The notes: generated from the letters alone by a model not told the origin. Positions 7,567 through 16,888 are shown, counted from the first letter of the stretch. The stretch: DNA of 64,000 nucleotides from an uncultured bacterium (GCA_938003875.1 CALKWO010000134.1:1-64000); one strand, 5' to 3'. Numbers and translations: made by a program.

Positions 7567-10548
7567 ATGATCTCAAAAGAAATATTAAACAGATTTTTCA
7601 GCAAATATAAATACGACAACCAGATCTTTCAAGACCTTATGCCCTTTCGGGTACGAGAGATCCTATTGGTGGCTACTATTTACAATGCCTATATTCTGGA
7701 GCAGGAAGATCTCCTTACAGAAAAATTGTTCGGAGAGTATTCTCAGTTGAATCTTTCCAATGCGCCCAGAATTACGAGCGTTACATGCAGTGAGGATGCG
7801 ATTGCGAAGATCCAGGAAAGCGATTACCAGATGATCATCCTCACCATGCAGATAGAACAAAGCAATCCTTTTGAGCTGAGTCGGAAGATCAAAGCGATTC
7901 GGCCAAACATCCCCATTCTTCTTTTATTCAATCAAAATTCTGATTTGCTTTGTCTGAACCAGGAAGATAAGCTTCGAACGATTGATGGAGTTTTCGTATG
8001 GAATAGCGATCCCAAAATTTTTGTAGCCATGACGAAGTACATAGAAGATAAGTATAATGTCGACCACGACACTCAGATAGGAATGGTCAGAGTCGTTTTG
8101 CTGATCGAGGATTCCATTCGCTATTACTCTCGTTACCTTCCGATTCTCTATGGACAGATCATTGAGCAAATAAAGAATCTCATTTCTCAGGAATACGATG
8201 ATACGCAAAAATTATTGCGGATGAGGGCGAGGCCTAAAGTCCTTCTCGCAAGAACCTATGAAGAAGCGGTCGTCCTGTTCAATCGATATAAAAATTATCT
8301 TTTGTGCGTTATCTCCGATGTTTGTTTTCCTAAAGAGGGTAAACAGGATGAAGAAGCGGGATATAAATTTATCCGCCATATTCAATCCGAGACATTAGAT
8401 ATGCCAGCCCTTTTGCAATCTTTTGAAAGTGGGACAGCCTCCAAAGCTCAGGAACTTAAGGCTCATTTTATTAATAAAAGCTCTGAAACTTTGGCGCAAG
8501 ATATTCAGCGATTCATTGTGAAAAATCTAGGATTCGGGGATTTTGATTTCCGCGACCACAATGGTGATCTGATCATGTCCGCAAGAAATTTAAAGGAGTT
8601 TGAAGGATGTCTTAACCGTGTTCCTGAAGATTCTCTGATTTATCATGCTTCCCGCAATCATTTTTCTGCATGGCTGATGGCTCGCGGAGAAATCCAAATA
8701 GCAAAGAAAGTACGGGTTCGCACGGTGAAAGACTTTCCTATAACGGAAGACTTACGGCAATATTTAATCGGTGTCTGCAAAGAAGTTTATTATCACAATA
8801 CGCGTGGCAGAGTAATGTCTTACGATTCTAACCTTCTCAAAAGATCAGGTCCGATTATAAAGCTTGCAGAAGGTGCTCTTGGAGGGAAAGGCCGTGGAAT
8901 TGCCTTCTTGAATATGCTCCTTCATAATATGGATATGAAAAATATCGTAGAAGATATTGATATCAAGATTCCTCAAACCGTCATCATTGGTACCCTAGAA
9001 TTTGAAAGCTTCTTGAATCGCAATGGGCTTGTGAATATTCTGCAGAAAACGCAGGATTATAAGGAAATCCAGCGACGGTTCTTGAGAGGCAATCTGTCCA
9101 ATGACTTGATGAAAAAGTTGACTACCTATCTCCAACAATTTACAAGCCCTCTGGCAGTAAGGTCTTCAGGATTATTTGAAGACTCCATTTCACAACCCTT
9201 TTCTGGCATCTATGATACCTTCCTTTTGCCCAACAACCACCCCGATTTTTATGTCCGTCTCTTGCAACTCAGCGATGCTATCAAGCTTATTTTCGCCTGC
9301 ATGTATTCCCCTTCCGCTCAGGCATACTTTGAATCCATCCAATATAGTCTGGAAGAAGAAAAAATGGCCATCGTTGTTCAGGAAGTAGTAGGACAGCAAA
9401 TCAAAGATCGCTTTTATCCTCATATATCAGGTGTAGCCCAGTCTTATAACTACTATCCTTATTCTTCTCTGGAGCCAGAAGATGGGATTACCGCAATCGC
9501 TCTAGGTTTAGGGCAATATGTGGTGGAAGGTGCAAAATCTTATATTTTTTGCCCACGCCGACCCAATATGGATATCTACAGTGCGCAGGAACTTTTGAAA
9601 AATTCTCAGACTTCTTTTTATGCCCTCGATATGTCGAAACAGCAAATACAACTCATCGATGGAGAAGATGCGACTTTGAAAAAATTTTCCCTAAACCAGG
9701 CAGAGGAAGACGGTACCTTAGAACATCTCGCATCGGTTTGGGATATAGAAAATCAAAGAACTCGGCCTGGTCTGCATACCATCGGTCCCAGAATCCTCAA
9801 TTTCGAATATATCTTGAAATATGATTATTTCCCTCTGGCAAAAATTTTACAAAATCTTCTCGAAATTATCAGCATGGCAATGGGGACTCCTGTAGAAATG
9901 GAATTTGCTGTAGATCTCAGTCGTAAAGAAAATAAAAAAGACACATTCTACCTTTTACAGATCAAACATCTATTGCAAAGTTCCCAGGAAGATCAAAACA
10001 AATCCTATAATCTCGATTTTAGCAATTTGCTCATCAGCTCCAGACATAGCATAGGAAATAAAAATATCGAGAACATCTACGACATGGTCTATGTTCCCCC
10101 TGAAAAATTCGACCGTGCATTGACACAAGAAATGGCCCAGGAAGTCGGACAACTGAATAGTGAACTGAGAAAAGAAAATCGCAAGTATATACTATTGGGC
10201 CATGGACGATGGGGTAGTAAAGATCGCTGGCTTGGTATCCCTGTCAGATGGGAGCAGATATGCAACTCTCAAGTCATTATAGAATATGGACTTCCCAACT
10301 TTCAGGTAGATGCCTCTATGGGATCTCATTTCTTTCATAATATGACTTCCTCTAGTATTGCCTATTTTTATATTCCTTTTGGAGAGAAAGATAGTTTTGT
10401 GGATTGGGAATGGCTCAAGAAACAGCAGGTCATAAATGCTACCGAACATTTTTATCATATTCGATTGGAGAAACCACTTACAGTGATTATGGATGGCAGA
10501 AAAAGAACAGGTGCTATTTTGAAAAATAACACTGTAGAAGAAAAATAG
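7567..10548 (+). CDS. Receiver-domain PEP synthase-like ATP-grasp protein
   Basis: The protein has 993 residues from the ATG at 7567, which has GGAG five bases before it (an upstream ATG at 7534 lacks a site). Two receiver-like domains come first: in the first the phosphoacceptor position reads IILTMQ, so the Asp is lost; the second keeps ISDVCFP. From about residue 430 follows a PPDK_N/ATP-grasp domain (GGKGRG; AVRSSGLFEDS). The swivelling His domain and PEP-binding barrel of true PEP synthases are absent. A C-terminal module (GHGRWGSKDRW, then GSHFFHNM) is shared with the next gene. A nucleotide-dependent phosphotransfer role under two-component control is plausible but unproven. Confidence 0.8.
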   Translation: MISKEILNRFFSKYKYDNQIFQDLMPFRVREILLVATIYNAYILEQEDLLTEKLFGEYSQLNLSNAPRITSVTCSEDAIAKIQESDYQMIILTMQIEQSNPFELSRKIKAIRPNIPILLLFNQNSDLLCLNQEDKLRTIDGVFVWNSDPKIFVAMTKYIEDKYNVDHDTQIGMVRVVLLIEDSIRYYSRYLPILYGQIIEQIKNLISQEYDDTQKLLRMRARPKVLLARTYEEAVVLFNRYKNYLLCVISDVCFPKEGKQDEEAGYKFIRHIQSETLDMPALLQSFESGTASKAQELKAHFINKSSETLAQDIQRFIVKNLGFGDFDFRDHNGDLIMSARNLKEFEGCLNRVPEDSLIYHASRNHFSAWLMARGEIQIAKKVRVRTVKDFPITEDLRQYLIGVCKEVYYHNTRGRVMSYDSNLLKRSGPIIKLAEGALGGKGRGIAFLNMLLHNMDMKNIVEDIDIKIPQTVIIGTLEFESFLNRNGLVNILQKTQDYKEIQRRFLRGNLSNDLMKKLTTYLQQFTSPLAVRSSGLFEDSISQPFSGIYDTFLLPNNHPDFYVRLLQLSDAIKLIFACMYSPSAQAYFESIQYSLEEEKMAIVVQEVVGQQIKDRFYPHISGVAQSYNYYPYSSLEPEDGITAIALGLGQYVVEGAKSYIFCPRRPNMDIYSAQELLKNSQTSFYALDMSKQQIQLIDGEDATLKKFSLNQAEEDGTLEHLASVWDIENQRTRPGLHTIGPRILNFEYILKYDYFPLAKILQNLLEIISMAMGTPVEMEFAVDLSRKENKKDTFYLLQIKHLLQSSQEDQNKSYNLDFSNLLISSRHSIGNKNIENIYDMVYVPPEKFDRALTQEMAQEVGQLNSELRKENRKYILLGHGRWGSKDRWLGIPVRWEQICNSQVIIEYGLPNFQVDASMGSHFFHNMTSSSIAYFYIPFGEKDSFVDWEWLKKQQVINATEHFYHIRLEKPLTVIMDGRKRTGAILKNNTVEEK

Positions 10549-10584
10549 TATATATAACTGATTCTAACAGAATCTGTAGTATGT

Positions 10585-10698
10585 ATAGTCTATAAAAAAA
10601 TAAGGCTGAATACCGCCTGCTGGAGCAGATGCTATTATCATAGCACTGCTCATCTGGCACAGGAAAAATTTACTAAGAGCAGGCTTTGTTATTTATAT
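10585..10698 (+). repeat. MITE-like hairpin element, copy A
   Basis: About 113 bp that match the reverse complement of 28895-29007 with only a few mismatches. It contains a strong hairpin, GAGCAG-a-TGCTAT-TATC-ATAGCA-CTGCTC, enclosed by GCCTGCT and AGCAGGC. The ends (CTATAAAAAAATAAGG and TTATTTATATAG) are imperfectly inverted. There is no reading frame. It looks like a small non-autonomous mobile element. Confidence 0.75.
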
Positions 10699-10732
10699 AG
10701 GTCTACGAGTTATATTACCAGAAGCTTTAATC

Positions 10733-10776
10733 TTTGGACTGAAAGGCCTATATATACTAGCAACGCCCTAGGAAAT
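10733..10776 (+). repeat. GGCAACGCCC-type repeat, weak copy
   Basis: The run ACTGAAAGGCCTATATATACT then AGCAACGCCCTAGGAA is a decayed relative of 21580-21626 and lies between the MITE-like element and the ribosome site of the next gene. Confidence 0.5.
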
Positions 10777-10797
10777 GGAAGAAAGGGGTCGTTTATT

Positions 10798-13700
10798 ATG
10801 GATAGAATTATCCGAGACGAAAAATTTGATATTTTGATGAGGGATTTACAAGAACGAGCAAAAGAGCTGAATTGTCTTTATCAAATCGAGGAGTTACTTG
10901 GTTCAACGGATATACCTATCGAAGGATTGTTTTATAAAATCTTGGAAGTCGTACCCTGTGGCTGGCAATTTCCAGAGATTTGTCGGGCTAAAATAGTGTA
11001 TGAAAACCAGGTTTATAAATTTTCCGAGTTTGAAGAAAGTATCTGGTCACAAAGTGCGGAAATCAAAATCCAGGATAAAGTCGCTGGGACAATATCTGTT
11101 TTTTATTTGCAAGAAGTGCCTAGAAGTGATCACGGTCCTTTCTTGAAAGAAGAAACAAAGCTGATCAATACTATTGCAGAGCGCATCGGCCATACTGTTT
11201 TGTATAAAAGATTGCGTAAATTATTCCATGAAATGGATAAAGATAAAGACCAAATGCAGGAATGGGAGAGAATTGCGCAACTGCTCAGGAGCATGGATCA
11301 AAAATTGTATCTGTATATATCTCAAAAAATGATTCATTATCTTGCCTTGAATGGTATTAAAGATGCAGAAGCTTTATTGCAGCAATTCAATATCAATCGT
11401 ACATCAGGAGTGCAGGCTTTTGGTGAGAGCAATCAACCCAGTCAGAAACAGCCTATGACAGACATCCTGAAACTGAGCAGCGAAGTCTTTCGCATTGCAT
11501 CTGAAAATTTGAGTGGAGACCGCATTATTTCCTTGATTCAGAAATGGATTCGAGAAGATAAATCCCGTTTTTGGATAAAAGCCATCAACCAACCATCTTC
11601 TTCTCTATCCGACATAATCGAAGCTGTGACTCGCTATAGCTATATGGAATCAGAGGGCTTCAGGTTCTCTGCGCCCATTGAAAAAGGAATACAGGTATCT
11701 TTGATTCGGCGTTTTTTTTCCGATCATCTCAAATTCATCAATATCGCATCCCAATTTATCGAAGTCAGAGACTTTAGCGATCTTGCCCAGCACATTGTCT
11801 ATCCTGCTAAAAGCCATGGTCATTTAGGCGGGAAGAGTGCTGGTCTGTTTCTAGCATCCAAAATCGCCAGAAAAGCCAACCAATATTCAGAATTGTTTGA
11901 CAATCTCCGTGTTCCTAAAAGCTGGTATATAACTTCCGATGGCCTTATGAGCTTCATTGACTATAACAATCTGGAAGATGTGCTAGAGCAAAAATATAAA
12001 AATATTAACGAAATACAACTGGATTACCCACATATCGTGCAAATTTTCAAAAATTCCCATTTTCCCCCCGAAATGGTAAAAGGTCTTTCTTTAGCTATTG
12101 ATGATATGGGCGATAGCCCGATTATCGTAAGAAGCTCCAGCCTTTTGGAAGATCGTCTTGGATCTACCTTTTCTGGCAAATATAAAAGTCTCTTTCTTGC
12201 TAACCAGGGGAAAAAGGAAGAAAAACTGGCAGCCTTGATGGATGCTATTGCTGAAGTATATGCCTCTACCTTCGGCCCTGATCCTATCGAATATAGAATG
12301 GAACGTGAGCTTCTGGATTTCAATGAAGAGATGGGAATTATCATCCAGCAGGTGGTTGGAAACAAGATAGATAAATATTTTTTCCCTTCTTTTGCAGGCG
12401 TAGCTTTTAGCAGCAATGAATTTCGATGGTCTCCTCGTATTTCGAGAGAAGATGGCTTGATCCGAATGGTTCCTGGTCTTGGAACGCGTGCTGTAGATCG
12501 TACGTCCGATGATTATCCTGTACTGGTTTCTCCTGGGCAGCCAGACATGAGGCTCAATCTGTCTCAGGAAGACATGATCCGTTATAGCATCAGAAATCTG
12601 GATGTCATCAATCTGGAGACGAATCGTTTTGAAACGATTGAAATTTCAAGCCTTTTAAAGAAATATGGAGACAGGATTCCTGGTATAGAACAGATGGTGT
12701 CCATCGAGAAAGAAGATTGTATGGAAGTTCCCTCCTCTATCTTCAGAATTCATTTCCAAAAAGATTCTTTGATTGTAAACTTTGAAGGGCTTTTCCGAAG
12801 AGGCAAATTTGTCAAACAAATCGGAGCTTTGCTCAAACTTATCCAGGAAAAGATGGAAAACCCTGTAGATATTGAATTTGCTCACGATGGACAATATCTA
12901 TATCTATTACAATGCAGGCCTCAATGCTATTCCAGTGAGCTTTTGCCTTCTCCAATACCTGACAATATCCCTTCACAAAAGATTCTATTTTCCGCCAACC
13001 AGAATATTTCTAATGGCCTTGTTCCTGATATTACCCATGTTGTCTATGTAGATCCTGAGTCCTATAACAATTTAAGCGATCTGGAGCATCTCAAAAGCGT
13101 AGGAAAGGCTGTAGGGAAGTTGAACCAGCTATTGCCTAAACGCCAATTCATTCTCATGGGGCCAGGACGATGGGGCAGCCGAGGGGATATCAAGCTTGGA
13201 GTCAACGTTACTTACTCGGATATCAGCAGAACGGCTATGCTTATAGAAATTGCCAGAAAAAAAGGAAATTATGTGCCTGAGCTTTCCTTTGGGACTCATT
13301 TTTTCCAGGATTTAGTGGAATCTTCGATTCGATATCTGCCTTTATACCCAGACACGGAAAACGTAATTTTTCAGGAGGCATTTTTTAAAGCCTCTCCGAA
13401 TATCTTAGGGAAAATATTGCCTGAATATGCCTTTTTGTCTGACACCATTCATGTTATCGATATTTCTACCATAACCAATGGTATGATCTTGCGTATCTTG
13501 ATGAACGGCGATTTAAACAGAGCTGTGGCATTTTTCAGCGATCCAGCTTTGAAACCTCAGAACTATGTCGAAAAAGCAGAAAATATAGAAAGACATGGAG
13601 ATGATTTCTGGCGTTGGAGATCCTACATCGCAGAAAAAATCGCAGGCTCTTTGGATGGAAGTCGTTTTGGAGTCAAGGGGCTTTATATATTCGGCAGCAG

Positions 13701-13977
13701 TAAAAATGCCTCCGCAGGCCCATGCAGCGATATTGATCTTCTGGTGCATTTCATCGGCACAGAAGAACAAAAGGAAAAATTGATGCTATGGCTCGAAGGA
13801 TGGGGGCTATCCCTCGCCGATAGAAATTATCTTCGTACAGGATGCAAAAACGAGAACCTTCTCGATGTCTACTTCGTAAGCGATGAAGATATCGCAAACC
13901 AGATCGGCTATGCGGTAAAGATAAATGCTGTTACCGATGCTGCCAGAAGACTTCCTTTGAAAAACGAAAAATCATAG
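10798..13977 (+). CDS. GAF-like / PEP synthase-like ATP-grasp / nucleotidyltransferase fusion
   Basis: This 1059-residue protein begins with a GAF-like sensor region (about 10-140). A PPDK_N/ATP-grasp domain follows (GHLGGKSAGL near 340; IIVRSSSLLEDRLG near 440; ending LQCRPQ near 703). The GPGRWGSRG ... SFGTHFFQDL module shared with the previous gene lies near 786-830. The C-terminus has a Pol-beta-type nucleotidyltransferase signature, FGSSKNASAGPCSDIDLL at about 963-980. As in its neighbour, the phosphohistidine and PEP-binding domains of PEP synthase are missing. AAAGGGG precedes the ATG. The two proteins probably act together, but the substrate is unknown and the nucleotidyltransferase fusion is unusual. 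Confidence 0.8.
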   Translation: MDRIIRDEKFDILMRDLQERAKELNCLYQIEELLGSTDIPIEGLFYKILEVVPCGWQFPEICRAKIVYENQVYKFSEFEESIWSQSAEIKIQDKVAGTISVFYLQEVPRSDHGPFLKEETKLINTIAERIGHTVLYKRLRKLFHEMDKDKDQMQEWERIAQLLRSMDQKLYLYISQKMIHYLALNGIKDAEALLQQFNINRTSGVQAFGESNQPSQKQPMTDILKLSSEVFRIASENLSGDRIISLIQKWIREDKSRFWIKAINQPSSSLSDIIEAVTRYSYMESEGFRFSAPIEKGIQVSLIRRFFSDHLKFINIASQFIEVRDFSDLAQHIVYPAKSHGHLGGKSAGLFLASKIARKANQYSELFDNLRVPKSWYITSDGLMSFIDYNNLEDVLEQKYKNINEIQLDYPHIVQIFKNSHFPPEMVKGLSLAIDDMGDSPIIVRSSSLLEDRLGSTFSGKYKSLFLANQGKKEEKLAALMDAIAEVYASTFGPDPIEYRMERELLDFNEEMGIIIQQVVGNKIDKYFFPSFAGVAFSSNEFRWSPRISREDGLIRMVPGLGTRAVDRTSDDYPVLVSPGQPDMRLNLSQEDMIRYSIRNLDVINLETNRFETIEISSLLKKYGDRIPGIEQMVSIEKEDCMEVPSSIFRIHFQKDSLIVNFEGLFRRGKFVKQIGALLKLIQEKMENPVDIEFAHDGQYLYLLQCRPQCYSSELLPSPIPDNIPSQKILFSANQNISNGLVPDITHVVYVDPESYNNLSDLEHLKSVGKAVGKLNQLLPKRQFILMGPGRWGSRGDIKLGVNVTYSDISRTAMLIEIARKKGNYVPELSFGTHFFQDLVESSIRYLPLYPDTENVIFQEAFFKASPNILGKILPEYAFLSDTIHVIDISTITNGMILRILMNGDLNRAVAFFSDPALKPQNYVEKAENIERHGDDFWRWRSYIAEKIAGSLDGSRFGVKGLYIFGSSKNASAGPCSDIDLLVHFIGTEEQKEKLMLWLEGWGLSLADRNYLRTGCKNENLLDVYFVSDEDIANQIGYAVKINAVTDAARRLPLKNEKS

Positions 13978-14027
13978 TGTTTACTCTTTCTCTTATCCAA
14001 TTTTTAAAAGATGTTTTATGTCTATAG
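13977..14027 (+). repeat. Duplicated 5' end of gdhA (vestigial copy)
   Basis: This segment repeats 14127-14175: both contain ATCCAATTTTTA, then AGATGTTTTATGTCTATAGT. The copy includes the region of the gdhA ribosome site (mutated from TTAGGAG to TTAAAAG) and the first codons (MSIV). It then runs into the palindromic element and stops after about 17 codons. Confidence 0.75.
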
Positions 14028-14032
14028 TTAAG

Positions 14033-14114
14033 ATTGTAGCCGCAGGGTTGCGCCGAAAAAGTCATGCCTGCTCAAAAGTCTGACACCAGCGCAATCCCTG
14101 CGTCTTTTGTCAAT
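14033..14114 (+). repeat. GTAGCCGCAGGGTTGCGCC palindromic element, copy 1
   Basis: The ends GCAGGGTTGCGC and GCGCAATCCCTGC are inverted with one mismatch around ~45 bp. Other copies are at 15608-15690, 15737-15820 and 55600-55683. Here the element lies between the two copies of the gdhA leader. Confidence 0.85.
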
Positions 14115-14164
14115 AACAAGTCGTTAATGTTTATTTTTTTTATCCAATTTTTAGGAGATGTTTT

Positions 14165-15523
14165 ATGTCTATAGTCATTGATAAAGTCATTGCCAAAGCA
14201 AAGCAAAAAGATCATGATCAGCCAGAATTCATCCAGGCCGTTATTGAGGTTATGGAAACCTTAAAACCTACGGTAGACAAGCATCCTGAATATGTAAAAG
14301 CTGGTATTTACGAAAGAATCATTGAACCAGACAGAATGATCATTTTCCGCGTACCCTGGTTAGATGATAATGGAAAAGTGCAGATCAATCGAGGATTCAG
14401 GGTACAGTTCAACAATGCCATTGGACCTTATAAAGGCGGACTTCGCTTCCATCCTTCTGTCAATTTAGGTATCATTAAATTCCTGGGCTTTGAGCAAATT
14501 TTTAAAAATTCTCTCACTACCCTTCCTATGGGCGGAGCGAAAGGCGGTTCTGATTTCGATCCCAAAGGAAAATCGGACAATGATGTCATGAAGTTCTGCC
14601 AGGCGTTCATGAGAGAACTCTATCGCCATATTGGTGCTGATGTCGATGTTCCTGCTGGCGATATCGGAGTTGGGGGAAGAGAAATAGGATTTCTGTATGG
14701 ATATTATAAAAAAATACGAAACGAGCATACAGGAGTATTGACTGGCAAGGGTCTGGAATATGGTGGAAGCCTGATACGTCCAGAAGCTACAGGATATGGT
14801 GCTACCTATTTTGCAGCCGAGATGCTCGCCACTCGTAGTTTGGATTTAAAAGGAAAAGTATGTGTCGTAAGTGGTTCTGGTAATGTTGCTCAGTATACAG
14901 TAGAAAAAGTAAACCAAATGGGAGGAAAAGTCATTACTCTGGGCGATTCCGATGGCGCAATTTTAGATGAGTCAGGAATCGATAGCAGTAAGCTCGCTTT
15001 TATCATGGATCTAAAAAACCTGAGAAGAGGGAGAATTAAAGAGTATAGCGACAAGTACAATGTTCCTTTTTATAGCCAAAAGAGTGTTTGGGATGTAGTG
15101 AAAGAGCAAGGTATAAAATTAGATTGTGCCTTCCCCTCAGCTACTCAAAATGAAGTTTCCAAAGAACACGCTGAGGCTCTCGTGAAAAATGGCTGTTTCT
15201 GTGTTTCCGAAGGTGCCAACATGCCCTCCACTCCAGAAGCCATCAATATATATCTGGATCATAATGTTCTATATGGCCCTGGAAAAGCTGCGAATGCAGG
15301 CGGAGTAGCGACTTCTGGTCTGGAAATGAGTCAAAACAGTCTGCGCTACAGATGGGGTAGAGAAGAAGTGGATGCTCGTTTAAGGGAGATTATGAAAAAT
15401 ATCCACAAATCCTGTCTGGATGCTGCTGAATACTATGGCAAAAAAGGCAACTATGTTATGGGTGCCAATATTGCAGGATTTACCAAAGTAGCGAACGCCA
15501 TGCTGGCTTATGGTATTGTATAA
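14165..15523 (+). CDS. gdhA: NADP-type glutamate dehydrogenase
   Basis: This 452-residue enzyme interconverts glutamate with 2-oxoglutarate and ammonia in the cytoplasm. The hexameric NADP-type family is recognisable from RVQFNNAIGPYKGGLRFH, LPMGGAKGGSDFDPKGKS (catalytic lysine region near 125), DVPAGDIGVGGREIGFLYG, the Rossmann motif VVSGSGNVAQY and the closing GANIAGFTKVA. Full length. Start chosen by AGGAG eleven bases before the ATG. The leader and first codons are duplicated 150 bp upstream around a palindromic element. Ammonium assimilation is the likely role. Confidence 0.97.
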   Translation: MSIVIDKVIAKAKQKDHDQPEFIQAVIEVMETLKPTVDKHPEYVKAGIYERIIEPDRMIIFRVPWLDDNGKVQINRGFRVQFNNAIGPYKGGLRFHPSVNLGIIKFLGFEQIFKNSLTTLPMGGAKGGSDFDPKGKSDNDVMKFCQAFMRELYRHIGADVDVPAGDIGVGGREIGFLYGYYKKIRNEHTGVLTGKGLEYGGSLIRPEATGYGATYFAAEMLATRSLDLKGKVCVVSGSGNVAQYTVEKVNQMGGKVITLGDSDGAILDESGIDSSKLAFIMDLKNLRRGRIKEYSDKYNVPFYSQKSVWDVVKEQGIKLDCAFPSATQNEVSKEHAEALVKNGCFCVSEGANMPSTPEAINIYLDHNVLYGPGKAANAGGVATSGLEMSQNSLRYRWGREEVDARLREIMKNIHKSCLDAAEYYGKKGNYVMGANIAGFTKVANAMLAYGIV

Positions 15524-15607
15524 AATATGTAGTTTTTTATTTTAAAGGATAGAAAATTATAAAGCTTAAGACATTGGTTTAAGCAATAATCGCTTATTTT
15601 GCAATGA

Positions 15608-15690
15608 GTTGTAGCCGCAGGATTGCGCCGAAAATGGCTATCTATTCACAAAAGACGACCTTCAGCGCAATCCCTGCGTCTTTTGCCAAT
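15608..15690 (+). repeat. Palindromic element, copy 2
   Basis: Runs from TTGTAGCCGCAGGATTGCGCC to GCGCAATCCCTGCGTCTTTT, in the same orientation as copy 1. Its middle part is diverged from the other copies. Confidence 0.85.
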
Positions 15691-15736
15691 AGAGACTAAC
15701 GGAATCGAATCTTTTTAAATGATCTAGTAAAAGGGT

Positions 15737-15820
15737 ATTGACCAAAGACGCAGGGATTGTGCTGGCGTTAGACTTTTGAGCAGATATGGCTTTTTCGGCA
15801 CAACCCTGCGGCCACAATTT
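15737..15820 (-). repeat. Palindromic element, copy 3
   Basis: Opposite orientation to copy 2, only 46 bp away. Ends are AAGACGCAGGGATTGTGC and GGCACAACCCTGCGGCC. The two copies could form one large inverted repeat. Confidence 0.85.
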
Positions 15821-15864
15821 TTTATAAGACAAAATTCTAAAAAATTAGCACGAAGGAAAATCTT

Positions 15865-16848
15865 TTGAAAATAGACCTTCACAATCATACACTTTCCCAG
15901 AATCTAGCACCTAAAAAAACCCGCGAAATCATTCTGGAAACTCTTCATATTTATGGATTGGATGCTATAGCCATTACCAATTTGCATAGCATACAAGATG
16001 CTTTAAGGCTGGAGCAAGAATGTCCTGGCTGCATTGTACCTGGTGCAGAATACAAAGTAGGAGGAGAAGAAGGTAGCAGCGTACAGATTGTCGTTATTGG
16101 GCTGAATGAGCAATTGCATGAGTTGCTTATGAAAGCAAGAAGGAGAGGCATAGCCTATTTTACAGGCATCCTGAAAGAAAAAAATCTTCCTTATTTTCTT
16201 TCTCACATAGGGATGGGTATTCCCACGGAACACCAGGCTGCTCCCGAATTTTTAGAAAACTACCTTAATTTCTTTAATGCTATTGCTGTTTTAGATTGCC
16301 TATCCTCGCAGAGTAATTCCTTTGCTATGGGTCTATCTTATTATTATGGACTCTCCCCTGTGGGCGGTTCAGGCTCTCTCATCCTGCAAGGAAAAAAGAG
16401 AGCCTACACAGAAGCTCCAGGCTCAGAAAATATTACAGAATTTTTTACTGCATTCTTACAAAAAAGAATTAAAGCGGGAATTGCCAGCACGAATTCAGAA
16501 AGTAAGATAGGAACATCTCTCTGGCAGATCAGCCAGGACTTCTATCAGAAAGAAATGAAAAGAATCTGGCAATCGGAATTAGGCCTTTCCATGCAATCTA
16601 CCAAAGGAAATGTACTCCAGGGAATCTTGGAATCGCTGGTATCTCCCGCACTGGATACTGCACAGCAAGTCTTCTACCTTCAACATACAAAAGCCCTGGA
16701 AAAAAAATTAGGCTCTTTTCAGGAAAAATTTATAGACTATCTCAAAAGCAAAGAAACAAAACGTATTTTTTCTCTTTCTCTGGAAATAGAAGAAAAGAAA
16801 AAACACTGGTTGGATGCCATAGCCAAGGTACATGAAGCTTTTTTGTAA
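15865..16848 (+). CDS. PHP-domain protein with degenerate metal site
   Basis: The 327-residue protein starts MKIDLHNHTLSQN, the first metal-binding motif of PHP phosphoesterases. Where most relatives have ITDH(D/N) it reads AITNLHSIQDA, so the usual Asp and His are not in place, and later metal-binding histidines are hard to find. The second half (from ~220) is helical with no domain I recognise. The TTG start is supported by GAAGGAAA seven bases upstream. It could be a phosphatase with a reduced metal site or a non-catalytic relative. It appears monocistronic. Confidence 0.65.
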   Translation: MKIDLHNHTLSQNLAPKKTREIILETLHIYGLDAIAITNLHSIQDALRLEQECPGCIVPGAEYKVGGEEGSSVQIVVIGLNEQLHELLMKARRRGIAYFTGILKEKNLPYFLSHIGMGIPTEHQAAPEFLENYLNFFNAIAVLDCLSSQSNSFAMGLSYYYGLSPVGGSGSLILQGKKRAYTEAPGSENITEFFTAFLQKRIKAGIASTNSESKIGTSLWQISQDFYQKEMKRIWQSELGLSMQSTKGNVLQGILESLVSPALDTAQQVFYLQHTKALEKKLGSFQEKFIDYLKSKETKRIFSLSLEIEEKKKHWLDAIAKVHEAFL

Positions 16849-16858
16849 TATTTTTCAT

Positions 16859-16888
16859 TTGACAAGATAGATCTAAATAAAGTATATT
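16859..16888 (+). promoter_or_regulatory. Sigma70-type promoter for a PEP-CTERM gene
   Basis: TTGACA (16859-16864) and TATATT (16883-16888) are separated by 18 nt, about 75 nt before the start of the secreted protein gene. Confidence 0.6.

Larger units (their letters stand above)
15524..15864. other. Spacer between gdhA and the PHP gene
   Basis: This 341-bp spacer holds two oppositely oriented copies of the palindromic element (15608-15690 and 15737-15820) and the ribosome site of the PHP gene (GAAGGAAAA before a TTG start). I see no gene. Confidence 0.7.
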
